Source: Perognathus longimembris pacificus
Lineage: Eukaryota > Chordata > Mammalia > Rodentia > Heteromyidae
NCBI RefSeq assembly: GCF_023159225.1
Contig: NC_063168.1
Location: 48,195,062 to 48,259,061 of the forward strand
Length of the DNA stretch: 64,000 nucleotides
Reading direction: 5' to 3'
Each line of letters starts with the position of its first letter. Within the stretch, counting starts at the first letter, position 1. Below, in pieces: positions 1-10,655 of the stretch. The translations under genes and the position numbers were made by a program. The notes beneath the pieces were generated by a model. It was given only the letters and a program-made list of their open reading frames with translations. It was not told the DNA's origin and made no database searches.

Positions 1-202
1 TGTAGCTATTTTAGGAATCACTCTTGTCTTCTGTTTCTTCATGTAAACAGTCTTGTCCTGAAATCCACATTGTCCTACATTCTAGCTGGTCTTCCTGTGA
101 GTCCTCCAACTCATCCACCTCCCTCCCTGTCCAGGATATCTGAGCTTGCTGAAAAAACTTCCACAGAAAATTTCCTTTATGGCTCAAAAGTTTTGGTTAT
201 AA

Positions 203-443
203 CCGGGCACCAGTGGCTCACGCCTGTAATCCTAGCTACTCTGGAGGCTGAGACCTGAAAATCAAGGTTCAAAGCCAGCCCAGGCAGAAAATTCCCCAAG
301 AGACTCGTATTTCCAACTAACCACTCAAAAACAGGAAGTGGAGCTGTGGCTCAGAGTGGTAGAGCACTAGCCTTGAGTAAAAAGAGCTCAGAGACAATGC
401 CTAGGCCCTGAGTACAAGCTTCACAACCAACAAAAAGAAAAAA
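203..443 (+). repeat. B1-Geo SINE
   Basis: B1-like head (ggctcacgcctgtaatccta), middle section with 'ccaactaaccactc', Geo half from about 336 (ggaagtggagctgtggctca), A-rich tail. Diverged copy. Confidence 0.85.
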
Positions 444-661
444 ATGGTTTCTGTCATAGTCTTTCTAATAAGAATTTTATATTGCAAATTATTCTTCAGA
501 GAGGAAACCTATGTTTTAGTTCATATTTTCACAAAAGTATAGTTTCCAAACTCTTTAAAAGTAGAAAACTGCAAGAGAAATGTATGATTGATTTGAAAAG
601 TATCATTTAAAGTTTAGACACACAGATTTTGTGTGTCTAGAATCTGCATAAAATTTCTATT

Positions 662-771
662 CATATGAAGTAGAGCTATAGCTCAAGTGGTAGAATTCTA
701 GCTTTGAGCAAGAAAAGTTAAGGGACAGCGCCCTGGTCCAGAGTTCAAGGCCCAATAGTAATCCAAAAAAA
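662..771 (+). repeat. Geo-type SINE fragment
   Basis: Only the right half is present: 'gagctatagctcaagtggta' through 'gagttcaaggccc' and a short A tail, with no recognisable left monomer. Confidence 0.7.
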
Positions 772-777
772 ATTCCT

Positions 778-980
778 GGGCTGGGAATATGGCCTAGTGG
801 TAAAGTGCTCACCTCATATACATGAAGCCCTGGGTTCAATTCCTCAGCACAACATATATAGAAAAAGCCAGAAGTGGCACTGTGGCTCAGGTGGTAGAGT
901 GCTAGCCTTGAGCAAATAGAAGCCAGGGACAGTGCTCGCCCTGAGGTCAAGCCCCAGGACTGGCAAAACAAAACAAAAAA
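778..980 (+). repeat. IDL-Geo SINE next to SLC3A1 exon 9
   Basis: Complete dimer: IDL half from 'ggctgggaatatggcctagt', Geo half ending 'aggactggcaaaacaaaac'. Antisense to SLC3A1, so its A tail becomes a U-rich run 17-35 nt after the exon 9 donor. Confidence 0.95.
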
Positions 981-996
981 TTCCACTCATACTTAC

Positions 997-1113
997 ATCA
1001 ACATTCACAATGTGGTAATCTGAATTGATAGGTAACCAGGTATGATTGGCTTCAGAAAACCCAGCATTTGAACTATTGTCCCACTGCATTGGTGACTTTG
1101 ACAAAAGGGTATT
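997..1113 (-). CDS. SLC3A1: SLC3A1 exon 9 (residues 501-539)
   Basis: 117 nt between GATATAG and GTAAGTATG. It reads [20 protein letters not shown] then [19 protein letters not shown]. Asn513 (NSS) is kept and an NHT sequon appears at Asn523. An IDL-Geo SINE ends at 980, leaving only 16 bp of other intron sequence after the donor. Confidence 0.97.
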
Positions 1114-1386
1114 CTATATCAAAAGATCAGAAAGAGAAAACAATAGTCAGGTTATTAAAAAATATATTTTGGTCCTTCTATTTCATAGTTAATTCACTAT
1201 GGTTCATAGCTAATGCTTGTATTCATTAGCATTCATAATAAAATAGAAACCAGCTGCATTGGAAAACAGCCAATAATAACACCTTGCCTCTGAGTCAACT
1301 ATTCGAACTTAACTTTAACATGTTTGAAACCTTTGCTGCTTTTCCCCAAAAAGGAATAAAGTAAGATTTCAAAATATGCATTTCCA

Positions 1387-1427
1387 TGGGCTGAGAATAT
1401 GGCCTAGTGGTAGAGTGCTTGCCTCCC
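1387..1427 (+). repeat. Tailless 5'-half IDL insertion
   Basis: 41 bp containing only the first ~40 nt of IDL (tRNA acceptor, D-arm and anticodon stem equivalent), ending 'gcttgcctccc' inside the anticodon-loop position. Perfect 18-bp flanking direct repeats tcaaaatatgcatttcca at 1369-1386 and 1428-1445. There is no A tail and no Geo half. Confidence 0.85.
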
Positions 1428-1934
1428 TCAAAATATGCATTTCCAATTCTAGTATTACACTGCAAGGTACAAGTGAGCCTGAATTCTGTCCTCTCTTCTT
1501 CCTCCTGGTTTTGTGTTCACACATACAAAATGAGCAGCTGGAAAAGGTTCACTTTAACCACATGTCAGGAAAATGGGATCACAAACAACTTGAACTTTCA
1601 TGCTCACTCATCTCCCCGGCAATTCAGTTGTGAAAGCTATGACCTCTTACAAAAACACAATAAAAGCGACTTAACTCCAAAAGTATGAAGTATACTTAAT
1701 AATACAAAGGGAAGAGTCTTTGTGCCGTGGAACATGAGAGCTAGCAGGTCCAATAAAAACTAGAGAGCAAGTGTTCCTATCACTCCAGGTTGCAGGTAGA
1801 AGGCAATGAATATTCCCAACAAAGCCACTGGTTCTTTAACTGTAATGTGTATGAAAACATCTTTAAAATGAAGATGCATTATATCCATAAATTGCTTTGT
1901 TAAATGGCAACTCCTTTTCAAAAGAAAAGAAAAT

Positions 1935-2138
1935 GGAGCTGGGAATCTAGCTTAGTGGTAGAGTGCTTGCATGCATGAAGCCCTGGGTTCAATTCTTCAG
2001 TACCGCATAAATAAAAAAAGCCAGAAGTAGCACTGTAGCTCCAGTGGTAAAGTGCTAGCCTTGAGCAAAAGAAGCTCAGGGACAGTGCTCAGGTGCTGAG
2101 TTCAAGCGCCTGGACTGGCAAAAAAAAAAAAAAAAAAA
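1935..2138 (+). repeat. IDL-Geo SINE
   Basis: Full dimer with an A18 tail, in intron 8, antisense to SLC3A1. Confidence 0.95.
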
Positions 2139-2353
2139 GATAAAATGACGATTCCATGGTTCTGCCCTAGAAGTCCAATGAGGTGGTCCAGAATAAGCTC
2201 TCCAACCACCAAGGAAACTGGTCATACTGTCAAGAATTAAGAGAAAGTAATCATGACTTTGAGAAATAGTAAATTCTCTTATTTGGGGAAGAAAAAAAGG
2301 ACAAATACTTGATTTTACAACAGTGGTACACAGTTAAATTATATTAAACTTAC

Positions 2354-2521
2354 AGTATCATAAATTTCATTGAGATCAGTGGATACAATGTTTCCCATTC
2401 CTATTTCTTCTCCATAGTAAGTTATGGGAGTTCCAGGGAGTGTAAAAAGAAGCATGTTCATAGTGTTGACATATTGGTTCCCGAAGCGAGAACTCAGTCG
2501 AATAGTCTCTGGTCCACCGGT
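2354..2521 (-). CDS. SLC3A1: SLC3A1 exon 8 (residues 445-500)
   Basis: 168 nt between CTTTCAG and GTAAGT. It contains [20 protein letters not shown] and YGEEIGMGN. Met467, the site of the common human cystinuria change M467T, is Met here. Human NES at 495-497 is NEI, so this glycosylation sequon is missing. Confidence 0.97.
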
Positions 2522-3110
2522 CTGAAAGGCAGGTATTAAGAACATACTCTGTACACAGTGCTATGGAGATTTCTCCTTTTTCATAGGAAGTTCATCCAGC
2601 AGGAAAATAGCTGTAGGTATGTTGATATCAGAACGTCTAGATTTCATTCTTGAGCCTATCACTTGTTTTTGCTATCTTAGCCAATGAAAACACAGCAGTG
2701 AAAACCATTTCACAGATGGTATTGCAAATGAGATAAAACAGAGGGTTCATGTTTTATCACATTTGGATAATACTGACAGGAAAAGAAACAAAAGCGCTAC
2801 CTTTGTGTCATTTTTAACAGCTAAGTTTAAAAAGCCAAACTATTAAAATAGACAGAATATAGAAAATGTATGTAAAGAAAAATATTTTTGTACAATAATG
2901 TGTATTAAGCAAAATGTTACTACAAAAATCCCTAGTGTTTTAAAGTATTTAAGTTGATAGAAAGTACAGTAACCAAAGACTGCTAGATTAGGCCTGATCA
3001 TGAACAATAATTGATGGAGAATTAAGGGTCACTAAAAGGACAGAACTACAAGAGCTTAGAGGTGAACAAGTGAGAAGCTTGATACGTGTGTCCCTGGGCT
3101 GGAGACTTAC

Positions 3111-3306
3111 CATCCAATTAGGCCATTTTCCTCCTGGCATGTTTTGCATCCAGGATGTGATAACCTCATACACTGTGTTCCCAGAAAGAGTGTCTAGTGT
3201 GTTAAGATAACTGTTGAAAGGAAAATCAGCTTCATAGACAAATGGCAAGCCATAGTACATCATGGTTCTGTCAATACTCTCTGCATAAGCTTCAGTCCCC
3301 ATGAAC
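3111..3306 (-). CDS. SLC3A1: SLC3A1 exon 7 (residues 379-444)
   Basis: 196 nt between CTTACAG and GTAAGT. It contains [20 protein letters not shown] and, further on, [20 protein letters not shown], the conserved core of the amylase-like domain. It ends after Met444. Confidence 0.97.
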
Positions 3307-3584
3307 CTGTAAGAGTTAGCAGAGTGCAGTGTCTTCAGTGCCTGTCAAAAGACTGGGAAGACTGCAGCTATTTCTATCTTATAAGATGTGAGAACTAGAA
3401 CTAACTAGATAAAAGCCAGGACTCACTAGAATGCAGTCAAGTCACATAGCCAAGAAATGTCACACTGTCACCTGAACAATTTCTTGTAATAAGCCTAAAT
3501 ATTAGCATAGTCATGCTAGAGAATTACAAAGAGCATAGTTGGCTCCATCAGTATTCTCTGCTTTCTAAACAAAACTCCACAACA

Positions 3585-3796
3585 GGGGATGGGAATGTGG
3601 CTTAGCAGTAAAATGCCTGCCAAGCATGCATGAAGCCCTGGGTTCAATTCCTCTGCACCACATACACAGAAAAAGCCAGAAGTGGCACTGTGGCTCAAGA
3701 AGTAGAGTGCTAGCCTTGAGCAAAAAAAGAAGCCAGGGACAATGTTCAGGCCCTGAGTCCCAAGCCCCAGGACTGGCAAAACAAATCCAAAAAACT
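3585..3796 (+). repeat. IDL-Geo SINE
   Basis: Full dimer in intron 6 with a mixed A-rich tail (caaaacaaatccaaaaaa). The IDL half carries the 'ccaagcatgcatgaag' loop variant. Confidence 0.93.
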
Positions 3797-4280
3797 TGAC
3801 AACATTGTGAAGAGCTGATCAGGTTATCTCAATCATCTTAGAAAAGTTATTACTATTACCTTTCTATTGTCGAGAAAGCTGACATGGTAACTAACCAGCC
3901 CCAGGTCACACCAATGTCCAGCAGGAATTATCTACCTCAGGCCATTTCATTTCCACGCTGTGTTCCTAATCATTGGGCTCTACTGACAGTTTAGGTGAAA
4001 TCTTTCACTACTGTAAAAGGAACTAACCAACAAATGAGAATGATAAAAATAATAGTTCATGGAGAACATTCAACTAATCTCTTTTTAATTAATTTTCAAA
4101 ACTGGAAATGGGAAATCAGCAAAGTTAAGGAACGGGCCAGGGTATATCAGACCCTGAGTTACAATAAAATATTAGATTTTTTGGTAGGTTTGTAATGCTT
4201 CTGAGTACACCTGGTGGTGAGGGGGTAAAGTGCAGATGAATCATTACACCTGTGAAGAATAGACAAGCGTCCTGCACTAC

Positions 4281-4405
4281 CTGTATCTGCCAGGCTCTCT
4301 GCTGTACTGGTCCATGGTCTGCCGGAAGCTCTGAATGATCTCATGCATTCCCACTTGCGTGGTAGTGAAGTCATGGTACAACTCAGAGTAACGGGTGACT
4401 GTGTC
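4281..4405 (-). CDS. SLC3A1: SLC3A1 exon 6 (residues 338-379)
   Basis: 125 nt, TTCACAG acceptor. It reads [20 protein letters not shown], then [20 protein letters not shown] and Y, with Arg379 split AG|G. The donor CAG|GTAGTG is the weakest of the gene (T rather than G at +5). The exon was recognised by homology. Confidence 0.97.
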
Positions 4406-4847
4406 CTGTGAAAATCACCACACCATGGTTACCATCATTCCACTGTCACAGCTACAGCTGGCTCTACATGAACACAGGCAGTCTTCACAGGGGTGGAGGT
4501 AAAGAAGGTACAAGGGACCTGGGACCCCAGGAGCTTCAATACTCAGGAGAATACAAATAGAGAATGGTCACAACTGTTAGTACTTCAGGGTTTTTTTTTC
4601 CTAGTTATATAATCTTTTAAATTTATATTTCAACTTAATTATTAAGTAGTTGTGCAAAGAAGTTAACAATCCCATAAATCAGGTTATGAGTATGTTGATC
4701 AATGTCACCCCTCCCATCTTTCTCTCCTATTATACCCCCTGGCATCCCTACCCTCATTACATGAAGTTTTTACATAATGTACATTGAATATAAATGATTG
4801 CATTTGCTTACTCTTTGTCCTTATTAGCACTTCACTGGATAAGTAAT

Positions 4848-5052
4848 TTTTGTTGTTTTTTTTGCCAGTCCTGGGGTTTAGACTCAGGGCCTGAGCACTG
4901 TCCCTGGCTTTCTTTTGCTCAAGGCTAGCACTCTGCCACTTGAGCCACAGCCCCACTTCCGGCTTTTTTTGTTTATGTGATGCTGAGGAATTGAACCCAG
5001 GGCTTCATGCATGCAAGGCAAGCACTCTACCACTAAACCATATTCCCAGCCG
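4848..5052 (-). repeat. IDL-Geo SINE
   Basis: Full dimer in intron 5, same orientation as SLC3A1, T-rich start (its A tail) and 'tattcccagccg' end. Confidence 0.93.
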
Positions 5053-6015
5053 AAGTAAATTATTAATCTTATAAATCTAGTAAACAAATATTTCTCGAAA
5101 TTATCATCCATTTCAGTGAACAAAATCTTTACCAAACATTAATAACAAATATACTTAACAAAGTCTTCCTAAACATATAATTATCTAAATCTTTCAGATA
5201 CTTTTATAGGAAAAAAATATTCCTGATGAATACAGAGTTCATTGTCACACTATGCTTACAAAAAAAATCAATCTCATATCTTTAAATTTGTTTCTTTACT
5301 GTTACTATTATAATTCCTTGGGATTTCAGTAATTTTTCCTGATAGTCACTTCTTGCCTTTCTAGGACTGTAAGAACTGAAAGATTGCATCTCACACAGGC
5401 AAGGTTGTGGGGTCTGGGACGGGACACAGATGGACCGAACAGTCTAAACATTATTTGCTGTCTGTTTGGGGGACTCTTTCTATAAGTGAGATGCACTTGC
5501 TAGATTAAGTAAAAAGCAATATTTGTTTTTTTACATCTTTGCTCTTTTTTTCCTAAAATTGCATGCTAATTTTTCTTGAGTAGCAACTGAAATCCCTTGT
5601 TCTAATCAGTATTTATTCTGAAAACATAAGCCTTTTGACATCTCATTACAATTAGCAAAGTTACTTCAAAATTGTCTGTTCGAGTAGAAACTTCCCTTGT
5701 GGAACAACTGGCTAACATAACCGTCTCATTTCTTATTGGAAGTCATACACACACACATACTCACACGAGTTTAGTTATAACCTTCTGTTCATGACATACT
5801 CTTCTAATTGGCTTGTGAATAGCCAACATCTCATTGGTTAACTGATTATCATCTTAATGAAGTTTAATTTGCCATAAATCTACACAAGACAAAAGCTAGA
5901 AGCTTGATAATAAACTGCCTAACTACATGGATTTCACTTTACTTACGTAACTTCACTAAAAGGATTTTATTCGAATATAATTTTACATTTTTTCATTACA
6001 CATTTCCATTACTGT

Positions 6016-6203
6016 GGAATTGAACCCAGGACTTCATGTATGGGAGGCAAGCACTCTTGCCAATAGGCCATATTCCCAGCCCCTAGATATTTATCTTTAT
6101 GAAACACACAGTATCCATATGGCCTACTTTTATCTATTTACTGTAATTGTGTTAGTGTAATGAACTTGCAAGTTAACTATATTTAGGGATGTCCACATCT
6201 CCT
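6016..6203. repeat. 188-bp direct repeat, copy 1 (intron 5)
   Basis: Identical over its whole length to 7725-7912 (offset exactly 1709). It starts inside the IDL half of an antisense SINE (6016-6081) and continues through about 120 bp of non-SINE DNA to 'gtccacatctcct'. Identity stops at 6015 (t against g) and 6204 (c against t). Confidence 0.95.
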
Positions 6204-6230
6204 CATATTGCTATTTGTCACTGTAAATCA

Positions 6231-6476
6231 ATTGTTTTGTTTTTGTCTGTCATGAGGATTGAACTTAGGACGTGGGCGCTGTCTCTGAGCTCTTTTTGCT
6301 CAAAGCTAGTGCTCTACCACTTTGAGCCACAGCACCATTTCCAGTTTTCTGGTGATTATCTTGGAGATAAGAGTTTCACAGACTTGTTTACCCAGGCTGG
6401 TTTCCAACTACATGCCTCAAATCTCAGCTTCCTAAGTAGCTAGGATTACAGGCGTGAGTCACCAGCACCCAGCTTA
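6231..6476 (-). repeat. B1-Geo SINE
   Basis: Geo half first (attgaacttaggacgtggg), then 'tggtgattatcttggagataa' and a B1 half ending 'aggcgtgagtcaccagcacc'. It directly follows copy 1 of the direct repeat. Confidence 0.9.
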
Positions 6477-7343
6477 TCTTGATTACGGTAAAATATAGTA
6501 TTCATGAGTATACAATACATCTTGAAATGTATTTTAGGATCACTGTGTGCTAATGTGACCATAGAAAAATAAAACATCAGTCAAGCAGGGATTAAGGTGA
6601 CATATGAATACCGTGCGTCACGGCACAGTGGAGTGCAGGGTTTGGTGAGAATCACTGGTGTGGAATCCACAAGGGCCAAGATATTGTAGTGAGAGGCTTG
6701 GTTTGGAGTTCTATTGATCACCTCTAGCACTGGAGACGTTAACTTCCCTAATATTTGCAAGATGGGGATCCTGAAACCTCTCTTCAGGATATTAAGAGAA
6801 TGAAATACAATAGACACTTGGACAGTGTTAGTTTCCTTTCCTTTCATCTTGAAGCCTGGGTGAGATGACAGAAATCTCCATGCACAAACTGTCCTCTCTT
6901 CAGTAGCCTTTTCACCATCTACACCCTGTGCTCAGAACCCTTGCCACTGAGATCCCTGAGGGACTTCCCACTCTGGAAAGCACCAATGGAATGAAACATG
7001 TGGCACGTGCATTTGAAACCCTGTTTCCTATAGAAAATGATTCAGTATGGTTGAAATATTTTACATGTATGTATGAAAATAGAATGATTAAAACTATTAA
7101 AAAATTTTGAAAGTAATATAAACAGTAATGGAGTGAATTTGATCAAAGCACAATATATATATATGAATGGGCATATCACAATGAAACTTCTTTGTACAAT
7201 TAATATATGCTAGTACAAAATATGATTCCAAGTATTTCTATAGATAGGGCAGAACTCATCTTTGTCATTTCTATCTCTAGATAAAATAGAAAATACTCTG
7301 ATAATATTTTCAGAAAAGACAGAAAAACAAGTGTAAAACTTAC

Positions 7344-7463
7344 CGGAGTTTGAGATTTATTTACTTGGATCTCATCTCTCAGATGCTTGGCTTCCAGAAG
7401 AAATTTAACAGCATCGAAACTAAAGCCATCAACACCCTTTGCAAGCCAGAACTTCATTATTTC
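7344..7463 (-). CDS. SLC3A1: SLC3A1 exon 5 (residues 298-337)
   Basis: 120 nt, 40 whole codons, phase 0 at both ends, between TTTAG and GTAAGT. It encodes [34 protein letters not shown] and NKSQTP; the Asn332 sequon is kept. Loss or skipping of this exon would be in frame. A perfect 188-bp direct repeat flanks it (6016-6203 and 7725-7912; see findings). Confidence 0.97.
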
Positions 7464-7566
7464 CTAAACACAAAGAAGCAAAATGCTTGGTTACATTATA
7501 TACTATGATCATAATGCTTAATGAACACTCAGTCTGTGAATGACTTTCGTCATAAAATAGATATTT

Positions 7567-7791
7567 ATCTTTTTTCTTTTTTCTTTTTTTTTTTTTTTTT
7601 TGCCAGTCCTGGGGCTTGGACTCAGGGTCTGACCACTGTCCCTAGCTTCTTTCTGCTGAGGCTAGCACTCTGCCACTTGAGCCACAGTGCCACTTCTGGC
7701 CATGTTCTGTATTTGTGGTACTGGGGAATTGAACCCAGGACTTCATGTATGGGAGGCAAGCACTCTTGCCAATAGGCCATATTCCCAGCCC
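7567..7791 (-). repeat. IDL-Geo SINE
   Basis: Full dimer with a long T run (A tail) in intron 4, about 100 bp upstream (gene sense) of exon 5. Its last 67 bp form the start of copy 2 of the 188-bp repeat. Confidence 0.93.
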
Positions 7792-7912
7792 CTAGATATT
7801 TATCTTTATGAAACACACAGTATCCATATGGCCTACTTTTATCTATTTACTGTAATTGTGTTAGTGTAATGAACTTGCAAGTTAACTATATTTAGGGATG
7901 TCCACATCTCCT
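7725..7912. repeat. 188-bp direct repeat, copy 2 (intron 4)
   Basis: Matches 6016-6203 base for base. Since the SINE here is complete but cut off in copy 1, this is the likely source copy. Confidence 0.95.
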
Positions 7913-9891
7913 TCACATTTCAATTCAGAATTACAATTAAAACTATATTTGTAACATCTTTCCAAAGTTTAGAGAATCTAATCCAAATGAAAGAAAGCCA
8001 TGATAAAAGACAGGACTCAAGGCAAATTGGGAAAGCATTCCTTCTCCCTCAAACAAACCCAACTTCCTAACAGTCACTGCAACCTGAAAGAAACTGGCCA
8101 GTTGATTGTCAAACATTTCACTATCAGGAAAACAAATGAAAAGCTAAGTGCTTGGGTATTTAAAGGATTCCCTTACAGCAGTAATATGGAAGAGACACAA
8201 GAAAAAATAGAAAAGGAAATCAATCTTTTTAATAGGAAAAGAAAGGAATTGTGAAGATCTGGTATTGACTCTCAGATGTAAACATTGTCTTGAATATACT
8301 CAACTAATACACAGTGAATAGTACATTGCTCAAAGAAGCTTCTGTTTTAATGTATTTCATAAAGAAACTGATCTCAGGCTAAAATAACGATCCAGGTTTT
8401 CACCCATTTTATTGTATTCTTTGGTAGCTTAGGTTTTGTTTTGTTTTTTTTTTTTTTTTTTGCAAAGATAGGTGATGGAGACCAAAATTCTTATGTAAAA
8501 TGCTGTGGCTTTCTTTCTACCCTGACCCCGCAGTCTTGACATTTGTTCATTGAACAGAAGACCAGCACTGCCTGCTCGGCCTCTCCCTACCCCCCTGCTA
8601 CGGGGAGTATGGCCCTGGCCAGCACTGAGACCCGGGCACTTTCAATGCAGAGTTCAAAGACGGAAGAGATGAAAATTTGTCTAGAAACAGAAACTGGGAA
8701 AGGAAATGGGTCGGATGCCCAGGCACCACCACAGAAAGAACTTGCATAGAAGGGAATAGGTGTGAGAATATGAAGGTGGAAAGGGAGGCCTCTGGGTGTG
8801 AACAGGTGGGGTTGGGACAGAGAGGGTGAGGTTTCCCTTCTTTCCAGGGAGTCTCAGGTAAAGGCTGGCTGCACAACTACTGAGCTGGTACATTTCCACT
8901 GGGCCCTTGACTCAAAGTGCACCTTTTTGAAGGTTTAACCCATTGCTCTTGGTTGCATATCTTGAAATTCTTAGTAATTTTGTACAGGGAATCCAACACT
9001 TTTATTTAGCATGAGCTTCACATTGGTTGTTTATAGGTTCTGTATAGAAAAGCCAGGGTAAGGAACAGAGAGGAATGCAGTGGGGTAAGGCAGGCTAGAG
9101 GAGTAGTTTACATTTAGGAGATAACATTTCAATGGAGAAACTAAGGAGTGATGGAGTGAGCCAGAGAAGGTCTGGTGAAAAAACGTTCCAGGCAGAAAAC
9201 AGTAGTGGAAACCAACTTGAACAGTTAAAAAGAGGGCCAGAATGGCCAGAGAAGCATAAACAAGGGGCAAGGTGGGATGAGATGGATTCACAGGCCTAAT
9301 TTTGGAGTTAATGAGAGTGACCTGGTATGGGGTTATGGTAAGGGTTTCAAGAAGGAATGGCTGTGATTTTGCACATGTCTTAACCATCTAATGTATGAAG
9401 ATGGACCTAGCTTCACCCACCTTTGGTTCAAACTGAACACATAGCCATAAGCCATCAACCCAATGAAAGCTTCATTGCCTAACCGGGAGATTCCTAAAGG
9501 TAAGAAGGAGTCTAGTTCTGTCTCCTTTGTTCTGGCTACAACAACTGTTGGTCTGTGAACTAGTTATGGAATTAGAATGAACTCTCACGGAACATGAGCA
9601 AGTCAGTACAATGTACAGCATAGTCCTCAAGGTCCTCGACTTCAGAGAGTCCACAGGTGAGTCAGGAGACATGCAAAAAGAGAGCAAGGGGTGAAGGAAG
9701 TGGACTGAAACTTAGACTGAAGATGTTCACAGCTGCAGAAGACACAAGACTTGGTGAGTGTGTAAAGACTTCTCATTTGTACAAAGAAATATCGGTGACT
9801 TCTAGAACCAGCTCACCATGACTAAGCTCCAAGATCACACCTGCATGCATGCCTTTGGGGTGTGTCTGCCTGTCTGTCTGTCTGTGTCTGT

Positions 9892-10105
9892 TGTGCCAGT
9901 CCTAGAGCTTGAACTCAGGGGTTGGGCACTGTCCCTGAGCTTTTGTGCTCAAGACTAGCATTCTACCACTTAGTTGAGTCTCAGCTAATTGGAGATAAGG
10001 GTCTCATGGATTTTCCTGCCCAGGATGACTTCAACCTGCAATCCTCAGATCTCAGCGCTAGGATGTAGCTAGGATTTGCAGGTGTGAACCATTGGTGCCT
10101 GGCAG
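9892..10105 (-). repeat. B1-Geo SINE
   Basis: Diverged antisense copy: 'gtccctgagcttttgtgctca', 'ctaattggagataagggtct', 'atgtagctaggatttgcagg'. It follows a short (tgtc)n run at 9864-9885. Confidence 0.8.
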
Positions 10106-10575
10106 TATCACTCCACTGACTCCTTGTCACCTCTCTTCCTTTCTTGTTTTGAATAAACATTCACTTATCTGCACTTAACTTTGCACATATCTTCAAGATA
10201 GTCTCCACTGTTATAAGCTTCAGACAGCATGGGTCCACCCCCAGGTGGTGCTTTATTTTACAAGCATAAACCTAGGTAGGGACAGAGCACAAATAGATGC
10301 AAGCCATCCAAGCAACCTCTGTCAAAAAGTGAGAAAGCATTGGACTACATGCTATTGTAAACATTAAGCTTTGGGGTACCGATTTGTCTAGAACCTACCT
10401 ATTCATTTTCTTCATGGGTCCTTATACACTTGGATTTCAGCATTGCTACAGCAAGCCTTACCTGACAGTAAAGAACAAGAAACACGTACCCTAGTCGAAG
10501 TGGATAGCTCTGACACAATTGTAAATCTTAACATATTCTGTGTCATCAATTGTGTGACGAGATATTTTCATATGT

Positions 10576-10655
10576 TTTTGTTTCTTTATCGCAGTGCTGG
10601 AACTGAACTCAGGGTCTCATGAATACTGGGCAAGCATTCTGAGCCACAACCCTAC
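10576..10655 (-). repeat. ID-like monomer, diverged
   Basis: Antisense 'gaactgaactcagggtctca' with 'gggcaagcattctgagccac', the tRNA-like core of an old ID-type element. Confidence 0.5.

Larger units (their letters stand above)
1..996 (-). other. SLC3A1: SLC3A1 intron 9 (partial)
   Basis: Intronic relative to SLC3A1, since exon 10 is not found here. It holds a B1-Geo (203-443), a Geo-type fragment (662-771) and an IDL-Geo (778-980). Positions 1-200 and 444-660 show nothing recognisable. Confidence 0.8.

Noticed and set aside
1..660. Search for SLC3A1 exon 10 at the left edge
   Set aside because: No minus-strand match to the C-terminal rBAT segment; only SINE and unassigned intron are present, so the exon lies outside.
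4705..5135. Open frames with recurring peptides such as LGSIPQHHIYRK, ARDSAQALS or VVECLP
   Set aside because: The same peptides recur at 26590, 28750, 33354, 39202, 47234, 59029 and 61711. They are translations of IDL-Geo SINEs, not genes.
8543..8899. Overlapping frames on both strands in a GC-richer part of intron 4
   Set aside because: No splice signals or family resemblance that I could find; left as unassigned intron.
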